NCBI GenBank assembly: GCA_028720205.1
Contig: JAQYLE010000037.1
Coordinates: 1 to 64,000, forward strand
Length of the DNA: 64,000 nt
DNA from: Clostridia bacterium
GTDB lineage: Bacteria; Bacillota; Clostridia; Christensenellales; Borkfalkiaceae
Direction of reading: 5' to 3'
Shown here: piece by piece, positions 35,796 through 44,996 of the stretch
Position numbering within the stretch: position 1 is the first letter of the stretch
How the letters are laid out: every line of letters starts with the position of its first letter
Translations under genes and position numbers: made by a program
Notes under the pieces: model-generated
What the model saw: the letters and a program-made list of their open reading frames with translations, nothing else
Told to the model about the DNA's origin: nothing
The model's database searches: none

Positions 35796-36170
35796 ATGAC
35801 GGAAGCGAAAAAAGCGGCGATGCTGTTGTATCTGAACGACGAATGTAAAGAGGACGGCTACGAAATTTTTTCCGACGACGATTTTTTAACGCTGTATCCG
35901 CCCGCGCTGGGCGTAAAAAAAGAGGAAATCGAACGCGCGGTGCGCGCGTTGAACGAAGAAGGGTTTATCGACGTGCGTTACGCCGAGGGCGGTACGTACT
36001 GTATTTCCGTGCTGGATAAGGGCAGAAATTACGAAACGCAGGCGCTGTGCGTAAAACCCGCCGCGTGGCGGCGGGTGTCGCCCGCGTTCTGGTATGCGTT
36101 TTTCGGCGGAGCGTGCGGCGGCCTTGTCGCCGCCGCGCTTTCGGGAATATTCCGGCTGATTTTCGGTTGA
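35796..36170 (+). CDS. Small protein: predicted winged helix plus C-terminal membrane anchor
   Basis: About 124 aa if started at ATG 35796 (GGGAGCGAAG before it); an upstream ATG at 35766 is possible. Residues 1-85 look like a small helical/winged-helix domain (EEIERAVRALNEEGFIDVRY), and the C-terminus is one hydrophobic, Gly/Ala-rich segment (FWYAFFGGACGGLVAAALSG). Not assigned to a known family. The next gene has the same layout, which suggests a pair or duplication. It lies 65 bp after the ATPase gene and may be in its transcript. Confidence 0.7.
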   Translation: MTEAKKAAMLLYLNDECKEDGYEIFSDDDFLTLYPPALGVKKEEIERAVRALNEEGFIDVRYAEGGTYCISVLDKGRNYETQALCVKPAAWRRVSPAFWYAFFGGACGGLVAAALSGIFRLIFG

Positions 36171-36210
36171 TATTCGGCTGATTTTCCGCCGTGCCGTTTT
36201 AATAACGCCT

Positions 36211-36570
36211 ATGCTGAATAAACGGGAAGAAAAAATTATGGACGCGATTTATTCGCTTTGTAAAGGCGACGGAAAAAGTCTGATTTCCGCCGCCGATTTC
36301 GCGCGTTTGTTTCCGCAAAAGGACAGGCTTTCGGAGGCGGCGATTGAAAAAATTTTAGAAGATTTAAAAGAGGACGATTACGCCGAAACGCTGTTTTCGC
36401 ACCGCAAGGGCGAAAAGATGTATCTGTTTACTCTGCGCGCGCGCGGTTTTTGCTTTCCGCGCGAGAAGGAAAATAAAAAGCGCGACAGAGCGTTGCTCGT
36501 TTTCAAATCGGTGGCTTCCGCTATTCTGGCGTTTCTGGTGGGCTTTATTCTGCGCCGCATTTTCAATTGA
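36211..36570 (+). CDS. Small protein with the same layout as its upstream neighbour
   Basis: 119 aa. Helical N-terminal domain (REEKIMDAIYSLCKGDGKSL ... AAIEKILEDLKEDDYAETLF) and a C-terminal membrane helix (VFKSVASAILAFLVGFILRR). It resembles the preceding protein in fold and position: possible two-helix unit, DD(Y/F) block, aromatic-rich beta part, then one helix. The resemblance is seen by eye only. No function is assigned. Confidence 0.7.
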   Translation: MLNKREEKIMDAIYSLCKGDGKSLISAADFARLFPQKDRLSEAAIEKILEDLKEDDYAETLFSHRKGEKMYLFTLRARGFCFPREKENKKRDRALLVFKSVASAILAFLVGFILRRIFN

Positions 36571-36656
36571 GGCGGTTCAATCGCATTGTTGCGGAAAATG
36601 CGGCGAAAAATGCGGAAGAAAAGGAGAAAAACCGCGGAAAAAGGCGCTTTGAAACG

Positions 36657-36712
36657 TTGCCTTTTTTTTTAAAGCGTGGTATAATAGTACGGTGGTTACA
36701 AACGAATGTTCG
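36657..36712 (+). promoter_or_regulatory. uvrBA promoter with LexA box
   Basis: TTGCCT (36657-36662), 17-bp spacer, TATAAT (36680-36685), then CAAACGAATGTTCG at 36699-36712. Read on the other strand it is CGAACATTCGTTTG, which differs at only one position from the Gram-positive LexA/DinR consensus CGAACRNRYGTTYG. It covers the transcription start region, as expected for repression by LexA and induction by DNA damage. Confidence 0.8.
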
Positions 36713-36777
36713 TTTTTATCTGCATGCCGGTTAATATTCTATCTGCATGGCAGTGAATAAAGGAGGGCGCACGGGAG

Positions 36778-38811
36778 ATGGAAACAAATCGGGCGGCGGC
36801 AAACGCGGCGGAAAGAATGCGCGCGGAAGAACAAACGGCGGCAAAGGCGTTTATTCTGCACGCGCCGTACGCGCCCACAGGCGACCAGCCGCAGGCCATT
36901 GAAAAACTTACGGAGGGTGTGAACGACGGCGTGCGCACGCAGGTACTCATCGGCGTGACGGGCAGCGGCAAAACGTTCACCATGGCGAACGTGATAAAAA
37001 ACGTCAACCGTCCCACGCTGGTAATTGCGCATAACAAAACGCTCGCCGCGCAACTTTGCAACGAATTCCGTGAATTTTTTCCCGAAAACCGCGTGGAATA
37101 TTTCGTTTCGTACTACGATTATTATCAGCCGGAAAGTTACGTTCCTTCCACCGATACGTATATCGAAAAAGATTTATCGATGAACGACGAAATCGATAAA
37201 CTGCGCAACAGCGCCACGTGCGCTTTAATGGAGAGAAACGACGTTATCGTAGTGGCTTCCGTTTCGTGCATTTACGGCTTGGGCGCGCCCGAAGAATATT
37301 TCCGCCTTTCGATTTCTCTTCGCCCCGGCATGGAATTTCCGCGCGACGAACTGACGCGCAGACTCATCGAATTGCAATACGCGCGTTCGGACGCCGATTT
37401 CCGCCGTTCCACCTTCCGCGTGCGCGGCGATACGCTGGAAATTTTTCCCGCTTCAGCTTCGGAAGTGGCGATCCGCGTGGAGTATTTCGGCGACGAGATC
37501 GATAAAATTTACGAAGTGGAGGCGCTGACGGGGAATCGGGTAAACGAACTTTCTCACGCGGCTATTTTTCCCGCTTCGCAATACGCCGTGGGCACGGAAA
37601 AACTGCGCGCGGCGCTTTGCATGATCGAAGAGGATCTGAAAGGCGAAGTGAAGGCGTTTGAAGAAAGCGGCAAATTGTTGGAAGCGCAGCGGCTGAAACA
37701 GCGCACCGAACACGACGTAGAGATGATGCGCGAGATAGGCTATTGCAGCGGCATAGAAAATTACAGCCGCTATTTCGACGGCAGAAACCCGGGCGAGCCT
37801 TCGTTTACGCTGCTCGATTACTTTCCCAAAGGCGAATTTTTAGTGTTCATCGACGAAAGCCATATGACGATTCCTCAAATCCGCGCGATGTACCACGGCG
37901 ATTATTCACGCAAAAAAAATCTGGTGGATTACGGCTTCCGCATGCGTTCGGCATACGATAACAGGCCGCTTACCTTCGAAGAATTCGACGCGCGCGTGCC
38001 GCAACTCATCTGCGTTTCGGCAACGCCCGCTCCGTACGAACTGCAACAGGCGGGGCAGGTGGCGGAACAACTCATCCGCCCCACGGGACTGCTCGACCCC
38101 GAAATATCCGTGCGGCAGACGCGCGGGCAGATCGACGATCTGCTTTCGGAAATCAATAAGGTAAAAGAAACGGGCGGCCGCGTTTTAATCACCACGCTTA
38201 CAAAGCGTATGGCGGAAGAACTCACCGATTATTTAAAGGAGCACGGCATAAAAGTGCGGTATATGCACAGCGACATCGACACGCTGGAACGGGTGGATAT
38301 CGTAAACGGCTTGCGCGCGGGCGAGTTCGACGTGCTCTGCGGAATAAACCTGTTGCGCGAAGGGCTGGATATGCCCGAAGTGAAACTGGTGGCGATCCTC
38401 GACGCGGATAAAGAGGGTTTTTTGCGCAGCGATACGGCGCTGATACAAACGATAGGAAGAGCCGCGCGCAACGCCGAAGGGCGCGTGATTATGTACGCCG
38501 ATACGGTAACGGACAGCATGCGCCGCGCCATCGACGAAACTTCCCGCCGCCGCGCCGTGCAGAAGGCGTATAACGAAGCGCACGGCATTACGCCCAGAAC
38601 CATCGTGAAAGAAATAAAATCCACTCTCGTCATCAGTAAAAAGGCGAAGAACGCGGACGAAATCAAGGCGAAAGATATTCCCGACGAGATTGAAAAATTA
38701 AAAGCGCTGATGCGCGTTGCCGGCGCCAATCTCGATTTCGAACGGGCGATAGAGATCCGCGATAAAATTTCGGAATTAAGGGCGCGGTTGGCAAAATTGA
38801 CGAAAAAATAA
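36778..38811 (+). CDS. uvrB: Excinuclease ABC subunit B
   Basis: UvrB helicase-like damage verifier of nucleotide excision repair. Walker [16 protein letters not shown] near residue 58; the beta-hairpin region [20 protein letters not shown]; the helicase block [15 protein letters not shown] and [20 protein letters not shown]; and a C-terminal UVR domain ([15 protein letters not shown]) that contacts UvrC. 677 aa. Preceded by AGGAGG and an SOS promoter, followed by uvrA 28 bp downstream. uvrC is not in the window. Confidence 0.97.
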   Translation: METNRAAANAAERMRAEEQTAAKAFILHAPYAPTGDQPQAIEKLTEGVNDGVRTQVLIGVTGSGKTFTMANVIKNVNRPTLVIAHNKTLAAQLCNEFREFFPENRVEYFVSYYDYYQPESYVPSTDTYIEKDLSMNDEIDKLRNSATCALMERNDVIVVASVSCIYGLGAPEEYFRLSISLRPGMEFPRDELTRRLIELQYARSDADFRRSTFRVRGDTLEIFPASASEVAIRVEYFGDEIDKIYEVEALTGNRVNELSHAAIFPASQYAVGTEKLRAALCMIEEDLKGEVKAFEESGKLLEAQRLKQRTEHDVEMMREIGYCSGIENYSRYFDGRNPGEPSFTLLDYFPKGEFLVFIDESHMTIPQIRAMYHGDYSRKKNLVDYGFRMRSAYDNRPLTFEEFDARVPQLICVSATPAPYELQQAGQVAEQLIRPTGLLDPEISVRQTRGQIDDLLSEINKVKETGGRVLITTLTKRMAEELTDYLKEHGIKVRYMHSDIDTLERVDIVNGLRAGEFDVLCGINLLREGLDMPEVKLVAILDADKEGFLRSDTALIQTIGRAARNAEGRVIMYADTVTDSMRRAIDETSRRRAVQKAYNEAHGITPRTIVKEIKSTLVISKKAKNADEIKAKDIPDEIEKLKALMRVAGANLDFERAIEIRDKISELRARLAKLTKK

Positions 38812-38839
38812 ACGACGTAAAGCAAAAGAAGGGGTAACC

Positions 38840-41668
38840 ATGCAGGAAAATATCGTAGTAAAAGGCGCAAAAGAAAATAATTTAAAAAATATAACCGTAA
38901 CGATTCCCCGCAACAAACTCACGGTGTTTACGGGGCTTTCGGGCAGCGGTAAATCCACGCTGGCGTTCGAAACGATTTTCGCGGAGGGACAGAGGCGGTA
39001 CGTGGAAAGCCTTTCTTCCTATGCGCGGCAGTTTTTAGGGCAGATGGAAAAACCGGACGTGGAGAGCATAGAGGGCTTGTCGCCCGCCGTTTCCATCGAT
39101 CAGAAAACCACTTCGAGAAACCCGCGCTCCACGGTGGGCACGGTGACGGAAATTTACGATTATTTCCGTTTGTTATTTGCGCGCGTGGGGGTGGTGCATT
39201 GCCCGAAGTGCGGCCGTGAAATCCGCCGCCAGACGGTGGACGAAATCGCCGACAGGGTACTTGCCATGCCCGCGGGCAGTAAAATTTTAATCAACGCGCC
39301 CGTGGTGCGCGGCAGAAAGGGAGAATACGTAAAGGAACTGCAAAACTATAAAAAAAGCGGCTACGCCCGCGTGAAAATAGACGGCAACGTCTACGATTTA
39401 CAGGAAGAAATTCACCTGGAAAAAAATATAAGGCATAATATTTCCGTCGTCGTCGATCGGCTGGTGGTGAAAGAGGGCGTGGAAAAGCGGCTTGCCGATT
39501 CGCTTGAAACCGCGTTGAAACTTGCCGACGGTCTGGTGATTATCGATTGTAACGGCAACGAGGAATTGTTTTCCACGTCGTACGCCTGCCCCGATTGCGG
39601 CGTATCCATCGAAGAGGTGGAACCGCGGCTTTTTTCGTTCAACACGCCTTACGGAGCCTGTCCCGAATGTCTGGGGCTGGGCTTTAAACAACTCGTCGAC
39701 CCCGATCTGATCTGCCCCGATAAAACGAAAACGCTGCGCGAGGGGGCGATTCACGTGGCGGGGTGGTGCCTGGAAAGCAGCGCGCAGACGCAGATGTATG
39801 TAAATTCGCTTGCGAAACGTTACGGATTTTCGCTGGACGTTCCCGTCAAAGATCTGCCCAAAGAGGCGTACGATCTGCTGATGTACGGCAACGGCGGCGA
39901 ACAGTTCGATATGTCGTACGAAACGCGTACCTTTTCGGGTAGTTACAAAACGTCGTGGGAAGGGTTCGTAAACAATCTGCAACGCCGCTACCGTCAGACC
40001 TCGTCGGACGGGGTAAAATACGATATAGAGCGGTATATGCGCACCATGCCGTGCGAGGCGTGCGGCGGAAAGAGGTTGAAAAAGGAAGCGCTCGCCGTTA
40101 CGGTGGGCGGAAAAAACATTTACGAACTGACTTCGCTTTCCGTAGAAAAACTGCTTGATTTTTTAGACGGCTTGCAGTTTTCCGCAAGCGAAACGCTGAT
40201 TGCGGAAGGAATTTTAAAGGAAATAAAAAGCCGCCTCGGTTTTTTGAAAAACGTAGGCCTGCAATACCTTACTCTTTCCCGTTCGGCGGTGGGGCTTTCG
40301 GGCGGCGAGGCGCAGCGTATACGGCTCGCCACGCAGATAGGCAGCGCGCTGACGGGCGTTTTGTATATTTTAGACGAGCCGAGCATAGGGCTTCACCAGC
40401 GCGACAACGAAAAACTGCTTTCCTCGTTGCAGGGGCTTCGCGATCTCGGCAATACGCTGATTGTGGTGGAACACGACGAAGATACGATACGCGCGGCGGA
40501 TTATCTGGTTGATATAGGACCTTACGCGGGCGTGCACGGCGGAGAAGTGGTGGCGTGCGGCACACAGCAGGATATTATGAACGAGCCGCGTTCGATCACG
40601 GGCGATTATCTGGCGGGCAGGCGCAGGATCTCCGTACCTGAAACGCGCGCTCTGCCGGATAACAGGTGGCTGAAAGTCAACGATTGCAGGCAGAACAATT
40701 TAAAGGGGATTTCCGTTGCTTTTCCCGTGGGGTTGTTCACGGCGGTGACGGGGGTTTCCGGCAGCGGCAAATCGTCGCTCATCAACGAAATATTGTATCC
40801 CGCGATGGCGGACGAACTCAACGGCGCGCGCCTGCCCAAGGGCAAATCGGGCGCGATAGAGGGCATGGAATATTTCGATAAAGTGATAGCGATCGATCAA
40901 TCGCCCATCGGCAGAACGCCGCGCAGCAACCCCGCCACGTACACGGGGGTGTTCAATACCATTCGCGAACTGTACGCCGCCACGCAGGACGCGAAAGAGC
41001 GCGGGTATAAGGCGGGCAGATTTTCCTTTAACATGGCGGGCGGCAGGTGCGAGCACTGCTTCGGCGACGGCATTATCAAGATAGAAATGCACTTTCTGCC
41101 CGATATTTTCGTGCCGTGCGAGGTGTGCGGCGGCAAACGCTACAACCGCGAAACGCTGGAAGTGAAATACAAGGGCAAATCGATCGCCGACGTGCTGGAT
41201 ATGACGATAGACGAGGCGTGCGAATTTTTCCGCCCCCTGCCCTCCATTTACAACAAGATAAAAACGCTGGAAGAAGTGGGACTGGGCTATATGAAACTGG
41301 GGCAGAGCGCCACCACCCTTTCGGGCGGAGAAGCGCAACGCGTAAAACTCGCCGCCGAACTTTCCAAACGTTCCACGGGCAGAACGGCGTATATTTTAGA
41401 CGAGCCCACCACGGGGTTGCATTCGTACGACGTGGACAAACTGTTAAAAATTCTTATCCGCCTGCGCAACGCGGGCAATACCGTTATCGTAATCGAGCAT
41501 AATTTAGACGTGATCAAATGCGCCGATTATATCGTGGATTTAGGTCCCGAAGGCGGCGACGGCGGCGGCACGGTGGTGGCGTGCGGCACGCCCGAAGAAG
41601 TGGCGGCGTGCGAAAAGAGTTACACGGGCGCGTTTTTGAAAAAAATACTGCCGCGCGTAAAAGCGTAA
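38840..41668 (+). CDS. uvrA: Excinuclease ABC subunit A
   Basis: DNA-damage sensor ATPase, 942 aa. Two ABC modules: first Walker [21 protein letters not shown] near residue 32 with signature [12 protein letters not shown] near residue 489; second Walker [15 protein letters not shown] near residue 640 with [15 protein letters not shown]. Zinc motifs CPKCGREI and CPDCG, and [10 protein letters not shown] near residue 735. GAAGGGG precedes the ATG. Co-transcribed with uvrB under LexA control. Confidence 0.98.
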   Translation: MQENIVVKGAKENNLKNITVTIPRNKLTVFTGLSGSGKSTLAFETIFAEGQRRYVESLSSYARQFLGQMEKPDVESIEGLSPAVSIDQKTTSRNPRSTVGTVTEIYDYFRLLFARVGVVHCPKCGREIRRQTVDEIADRVLAMPAGSKILINAPVVRGRKGEYVKELQNYKKSGYARVKIDGNVYDLQEEIHLEKNIRHNISVVVDRLVVKEGVEKRLADSLETALKLADGLVIIDCNGNEELFSTSYACPDCGVSIEEVEPRLFSFNTPYGACPECLGLGFKQLVDPDLICPDKTKTLREGAIHVAGWCLESSAQTQMYVNSLAKRYGFSLDVPVKDLPKEAYDLLMYGNGGEQFDMSYETRTFSGSYKTSWEGFVNNLQRRYRQTSSDGVKYDIERYMRTMPCEACGGKRLKKEALAVTVGGKNIYELTSLSVEKLLDFLDGLQFSASETLIAEGILKEIKSRLGFLKNVGLQYLTLSRSAVGLSGGEAQRIRLATQIGSALTGVLYILDEPSIGLHQRDNEKLLSSLQGLRDLGNTLIVVEHDEDTIRAADYLVDIGPYAGVHGGEVVACGTQQDIMNEPRSITGDYLAGRRRISVPETRALPDNRWLKVNDCRQNNLKGISVAFPVGLFTAVTGVSGSGKSSLINEILYPAMADELNGARLPKGKSGAIEGMEYFDKVIAIDQSPIGRTPRSNPATYTGVFNTIRELYAATQDAKERGYKAGRFSFNMAGGRCEHCFGDGIIKIEMHFLPDIFVPCEVCGGKRYNRETLEVKYKGKSIADVLDMTIDEACEFFRPLPSIYNKIKTLEEVGLGYMKLGQSATTLSGGEAQRVKLAAELSKRSTGRTAYILDEPTTGLHSYDVDKLLKILIRLRNAGNTVIVIEHNLDVIKCADYIVDLGPEGGDGGGTVVACGTPEEVAACEKSYTGAFLKKILPRVKA

Positions 41669-41690
41669 ACCGTAACCGAACAAGACGAAA

Positions 41691-41817
41691 GGGGCTGTCG
41701 CGTTAAACATTTTTTATGCAATATGATATAAAAACGGCTTAAAACACTATAGTTCAAAGCCGTTTTTTTGCATAATTATTTATTTTTTAGCGTTTATGCG
41801 CTTAACGCGACAACCCC
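41691..41817. mobile_element. 127-bp MITE-like element after uvrA
   Basis: Terminal inverted repeats GGGGCTGTCGCGTTAA (41691-41706) and TTAACGCGACAACCCC (41802-41817) match at 15 of 16 positions. Inside is AAACGGCTT...AAGCCGTTT, a stem that also makes a plausible terminator for uvrA. The ends resemble those of insertion sequences such as IS1182-like elements, but no transposase is present and no target duplication could be made out. Confidence 0.65.
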
Positions 41818-41862
41818 GGTTTTTTCGTGCGTTTTACGCCGGTATACATGCGCTTTTCGCCG

Positions 41863-42486
41863 TTATTCCTGCGTTTTCAGTTCGTCGGGGATTTTTTTAT
41901 CGCGGTAGTAATACGTTTTGTCTTTTTCGCCTATTTCGCGCAAAATACGGCAGGGGTTGCCCGCGGCGACTACGCCCGCCGGCAGATCTTTCGTTACCAC
42001 GCTGCCCGCGCCTACTACCGTGTTATCGCCTATGCTTACGCCGGGAAGAACGATTACGCCCGCGCCCAGCCAGCAGTTTCTGCCTATTTTTACGGGCAGA
42101 TTGAACTGATAGCCTTTTTCGCGCAGAGGCGGATAAACGGGGTGTCCTGCGGAGGCAAGCGTAACGTTGGGCCCAATCATTGTATTGTCGCCCACGTAAA
42201 TATGCGTATCGTCCACCGCGGTAAGGTTGAAATTCGCGTATACAAAGTTGCCGAAGTGGCAGTGTTTTCCGCCGAAGTTGGCGTGAAAGGGCGGCTCTAT
42301 GTAGCATCCTTCGCCTATTTCCGCAAACATTTCTTTCAGCAGTTTTTCGCGCTTTTCTTTTTCTTCGGGGCGCGTGGCGTTAAAATCGTACAGTTTGCTT
42401 AAACACGCCGTCTGCTCCTTTAAAATTTCAGGGTCGTTCGGGGCGTAAATTTCGCCCGTGTGCAGTTTTTCTTTCATCGTACTCAT
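41863..42486 (-). CDS. Sugar O-acetyltransferase (maltose/galactoside acetyltransferase type)
   Basis: Acetyl-CoA-dependent left-handed beta-helix enzyme, about 207 aa with N-terminal MSTMKEKLHTGEIYAPNDPE as in Maa/LacA/NodL. Hexapeptide repeats run from about residue 75; HIYVGDNTMIGPNVTLASAG contains the region before the catalytic His (AGHPVYPPLR), and the C-terminal coil ends in GVVAAGNPCRILREIG. ATG at 42486 is chosen by family alignment over a much longer in-frame extension. Confidence 0.92.
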   Translation of the reverse strand: MSTMKEKLHTGEIYAPNDPEILKEQTACLSKLYDFNATRPEEKEKREKLLKEMFAEIGEGCYIEPPFHANFGGKHCHFGNFVYANFNLTAVDDTHIYVGDNTMIGPNVTLASAGHPVYPPLREKGYQFNLPVKIGRNCWLGAGVIVLPGVSIGDNTVVGAGSVVTKDLPAGVVAAGNPCRILREIGEKDKTYYYRDKKIPDELKTQE

Positions 42487-42572
42487 GGTTATGCTCCCCG
42501 CGCGGCGTAAATCTTTTTTTTGCGTTTTTTTGCGTTTTTTCCGCAATCTTTTCGCTGCGCTTTTACGCAGAT

Positions 42573-42581
42573 AGTATAGCA
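42573..42581 (-). promoter_or_regulatory. Extended -10 promoter of the acetyltransferase gene
   Basis: Minus strand TGC-TATACT, an extended -10 about 90 bp upstream of the acetyltransferase start at 42486. The -35 region is poor. It is the only recognisable element in this AT-rich gap. Confidence 0.4.
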
Positions 42582-42657
42582 CAAAATTGAAAAAACTGCG
42601 CGGAAAAAACAGCGGAAAACGCAATTTTTTTTCGCGTTTGAAAAATTATTATGCCTG

Positions 42658-42900
42658 TCAGAGTATTTTTTTTATTTTTACCGCGCCGCAAAGCAGATCG
42701 GAATACGAGTACGCCGTTTTCCCCAGAAAGTTTTTTTCGTCCGGCTGTACGGTGAAAAGAGCGGGGTATACCCCCGAAAGCACGCCCGAAAACGTGAGGG
42801 ATTTGTTTCTGCCTAAATTTACGTTGACGCTTACTTTCGAAAGCGCGCACGTCTTTACGAATTCTTTTACTGCGGTTAAATTACGGGTATTTTTCAACAT
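42658..42900 (-). CDS. veg: Veg family protein (DUF1021)
   Basis: 80 aa. Conserved Veg pattern: NVNLGRNKSLTFSGVLSGVY, PALFTV and TAYSYSDLLCGAVKI, as in Bacillus Veg, which stimulates biofilm matrix expression. In Bacillus the gene sits a short distance before ispE; here the SPOCS gene, cysE and ispE follow in the same general area, but veg is on the opposite strand. The Shine-Dalgarno is weak. Confidence 0.85.
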   Translation of the reverse strand: MLKNTRNLTAVKEFVKTCALSKVSVNVNLGRNKSLTFSGVLSGVYPALFTVQPDEKNFLGKTAYSYSDLLCGAVKIKKIL

Positions 42901-43063
42901 ACTTTTATTGTTTCTGATTTTTCTTTTCTTTATTCCCGGAAAGAAGAAACGGTGAAAGCATATTTTACGCTTTTACGGCGATGTTTTTCCTTTATGTCAT
43001 ATTTCGTAGGCGCGGCGAATAGAATAGTCAAGGACGAAAAGCCGATACAGGAGGCGATAAAAA

Positions 43064-43816
43064 ATGATCAAACCCGAATATGCAACTTACCGTTATACGA
43101 AAAAGACCGGCTCCGCCGCGGCGCAATCGAAAGTGGAATGCCGCGTTTCCGGCAGCGAAATCAGCGAGATTTTAGCGGTGCGCGCCGAAGCGTATCCCGC
43201 GCTCTGTACGTGCGGAGATAAGCAGGTGGATTACGGCGGCAAGGCGCTTTTTACCATTGTGTACGTCGACGGCGAAAAGCGTATCTGCCGCGCGGAACGC
43301 GGCGTGGAATTTTCTCACCGCATTGCGTGCGACGAAGCGGAGGAGGAATGTTTCGCCTCGATTGTATGTAAGGTAGACGACGTATCGCATCGCAGAGAAG
43401 GTTCGAATATAGTGGTTGCGGCGGTGGTGCGGGCAAACGCCGAAATCTACCGCGACGAAGAGTTTTCGTATCTGACGGGCGGGGAAAATTTAGCGGTGAA
43501 AAAGGAAGGAGGCACGTTTACCCGTATTTCTATAACGAACGTAGACGGCGAAGAAAACGACGAGTTCGAAACGGACTATTTTACCGACGTGCTGGTGCAC
43601 GGCGAAACGATTTACGTTAAAAACGTGTCGTGCGAAAACGGCACGGCGAAAGCGGAAGGAGAAATCGCGCTGAACGTGTGCGTTTTAAAGGGCGACGACG
43701 CGCCCGCTTCGTACGAACGGCTGATTCCGTTTTCGGTAGAAACTCCCGCGCCGTATTTCTGCGACGAGAACTGGCAAAGAGAAAACTCCTCCGGCGCGGA
43801 AAGAAACGAAACGTAA
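43064..43816 (+). CDS. SPOCS (DUF3794) protein, N-terminal part of an interrupted gene
   Basis: 250 aa beginning after AGGAGG. It has the beta-rich repeats typical of the SPOCS domain found in spore cortex/coat proteins (VECRVSGSEISEILAVRAEA, DKQVDYGGKALFTIVYVDG). The ORF ends in TAA at 43814-43816, but the same frame stays open for 63 bases after it and runs into the next ORF. The stop sits in a Gly/Ser/Asn-rich linker. The product may be a separate protein or the N-terminal half of a nonsense-mutated one. It lies about 160 bp from veg, divergent. Confidence 0.75.
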   Translation: MIKPEYATYRYTKKTGSAAAQSKVECRVSGSEISEILAVRAEAYPALCTCGDKQVDYGGKALFTIVYVDGEKRICRAERGVEFSHRIACDEAEEECFASIVCKVDDVSHRREGSNIVVAAVVRANAEIYRDEEFSYLTGGENLAVKKEGGTFTRISITNVDGEENDEFETDYFTDVLVHGETIYVKNVSCENGTAKAEGEIALNVCVLKGDDAPASYERLIPFSVETPAPYFCDENWQRENSSGAERNET

Positions 43817-43879
43817 GATAACGGCGGCGGAAAAGACGGAACGAACGGGGTAGAGGCGAAAATAAGCGCTCGCGCTACG

Positions 43880-44653
43880 TTGAAATCGGCTAATTTATCG
43901 GTGGAGACGTCGGAAGAAAAAAACAAGAGCACGGTGCGCGCGCAGTTAGCCTTTTCCGTGCAGATTACGCAGTTCACGCCGGAAAAGATAGATTTCTGCA
44001 CGGACGCGTTCTCCACAAAACAGCAGGTGCTGCTGCGTACGGAACAGAAAACGTACAGGCGTTTGAAAGGAATAAAAACGTATGTTAAAAAAGCGGAGGG
44101 TATCGCCGCGCTGAACGCGCCGATCGATTATACCACGTCGTTTCTGGCGGCGGCGTTGCCGAAAGCGGAAATCGAGGTAAAACCTGCGGGCGAAAACGCG
44201 ATAGAAATAGAAGGCGCGGCTTCGGCGCGGGTGATTTTAACGGATAAAGACGGCGTGCGTTCGGCGGATATGACGTTGCCCTTCCTGTTTAACGAAACGT
44301 GCGACGCCTCGTTGCTTTCGGGCGAAACGGAGTTTGAAGCGGAAGCGATTGCCTGCGGCATTTCGTTAAAGCAGAAAAAAGAGGGCGAAGCGGAAGCGGA
44401 AGCCACCATAAAAATCACCGTGTCTTTTTACGAAACCGTGTCCGTATCGTACGTCGCTTCGGCGGAAGAGGGAGAAGAATACGGCGAGGAAACCGGCGCG
44501 ATGTCGATATTTCTGCCGCGTTGCGGCGACGGACTCTGGGAAACGGCGAAAGCGCTGCGCAAAACGCCCGAAGAATTGCAACGCAGCAATCCCGATCTTA
44601 CGTTTCCTTTAAAAGAGAAAGAACGTATTTTAATTTATAACCGAAAACAGTAA
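43880..44653 (+). CDS. SPOCS (DUF3794)-LysM protein, C-terminal part of an interrupted gene
   Basis: 257 aa in the same frame as the upstream ORF. A second SPOCS domain (TVRAQLAFSVQITQF ... VSVSYVASAEEGEEYG) is followed by a C-terminal LysM repeat (IFLPRCGDGLWETAKALRKT then PEELQRSNPDL) for peptidoglycan binding. The only start is TTG at 43880 with no ribosome site, so independent translation is doubtful. Together the two parts make about 530 codons, the expected size of a DUF3794-LysM protein. Terminator at 44725. Confidence 0.65.
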   Translation: MKSANLSVETSEEKNKSTVRAQLAFSVQITQFTPEKIDFCTDAFSTKQQVLLRTEQKTYRRLKGIKTYVKKAEGIAALNAPIDYTTSFLAAALPKAEIEVKPAGENAIEIEGAASARVILTDKDGVRSADMTLPFLFNETCDASLLSGETEFEAEAIACGISLKQKKEGEAEAEATIKITVSFYETVSVSYVASAEEGEEYGEETGAMSIFLPRCGDGLWETAKALRKTPEELQRSNPDLTFPLKEKERILIYNRKQ

Positions 44654-44724
44654 AATAAGGCGTGACGAACGGCAGACGCGTGCAAGCGTTAATCGTACGG
44701 CAACGGATTCGGCGTATTCAAAAA

Positions 44725-44760
44725 CGCGGGGTTTCTCGACGGGGAAACCCCGCGAATTTT
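44725..44760 (+). terminator. Terminator after the SPOCS-LysM gene
   Basis: CGCGGGGTTTC and GGAAACCCCGCG form a perfect GC-rich stem (44725-44754) followed by AATTTTC. It ends transcription before the cysE promoter. Confidence 0.8.
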
Positions 44761-44807
44761 CTGCGCATATAATGTATACGACGAAGATACAACGGGAAAA
44801 CCTTAAA

Positions 44808-44876
44808 AAGGCGTTTTACACGGTAAACAAACTTCAAATTAAACGAAAAACGCGGTAAAACTCCGCAAAACGCCTT
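44808..44876. repeat. Inverted repeat upstream of the cysE promoter
   Basis: AAGGCGTTTT (44808-44817) and AAAACGCCTT (44867-44876) are perfect 10-bp arms. Inside is a small GCGG...CCGC hairpin. It lies just before the -35 box at 44884, so it may be an operator or a long-range looped structure. Nothing coding was seen in 44654-44996. Confidence 0.45.
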
Positions 44877-44883
44877 AAACCTG

Positions 44884-44970
44884 TTGACGAAAAACGCCGT
44901 TTATGCTACAATTAACAAGAATTATAAAAGAATGTTAAGGCGGAAGAACCGTGAACGGTTCCGCCGCCTT
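44884..44970 (+). promoter_or_regulatory. cysE promoter and leader hairpin
   Basis: TTGACG (44884-44889), 17-bp spacer, TACAAT (44907-44912). The leader holds a strong hairpin, AAGGCGG (44937-44943) with CCGCCTT (44964-44970) and AACCGT/ACGGTT inside it. It has no T-run, so it may act as an RNA stability element, or as one half of an attenuator. The ATG at 44997 follows GGAGCAGG. Confidence 0.6.
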
Positions 44971-44996
44971 CGCGGATAGAGGAGCAGGTAAATTTT

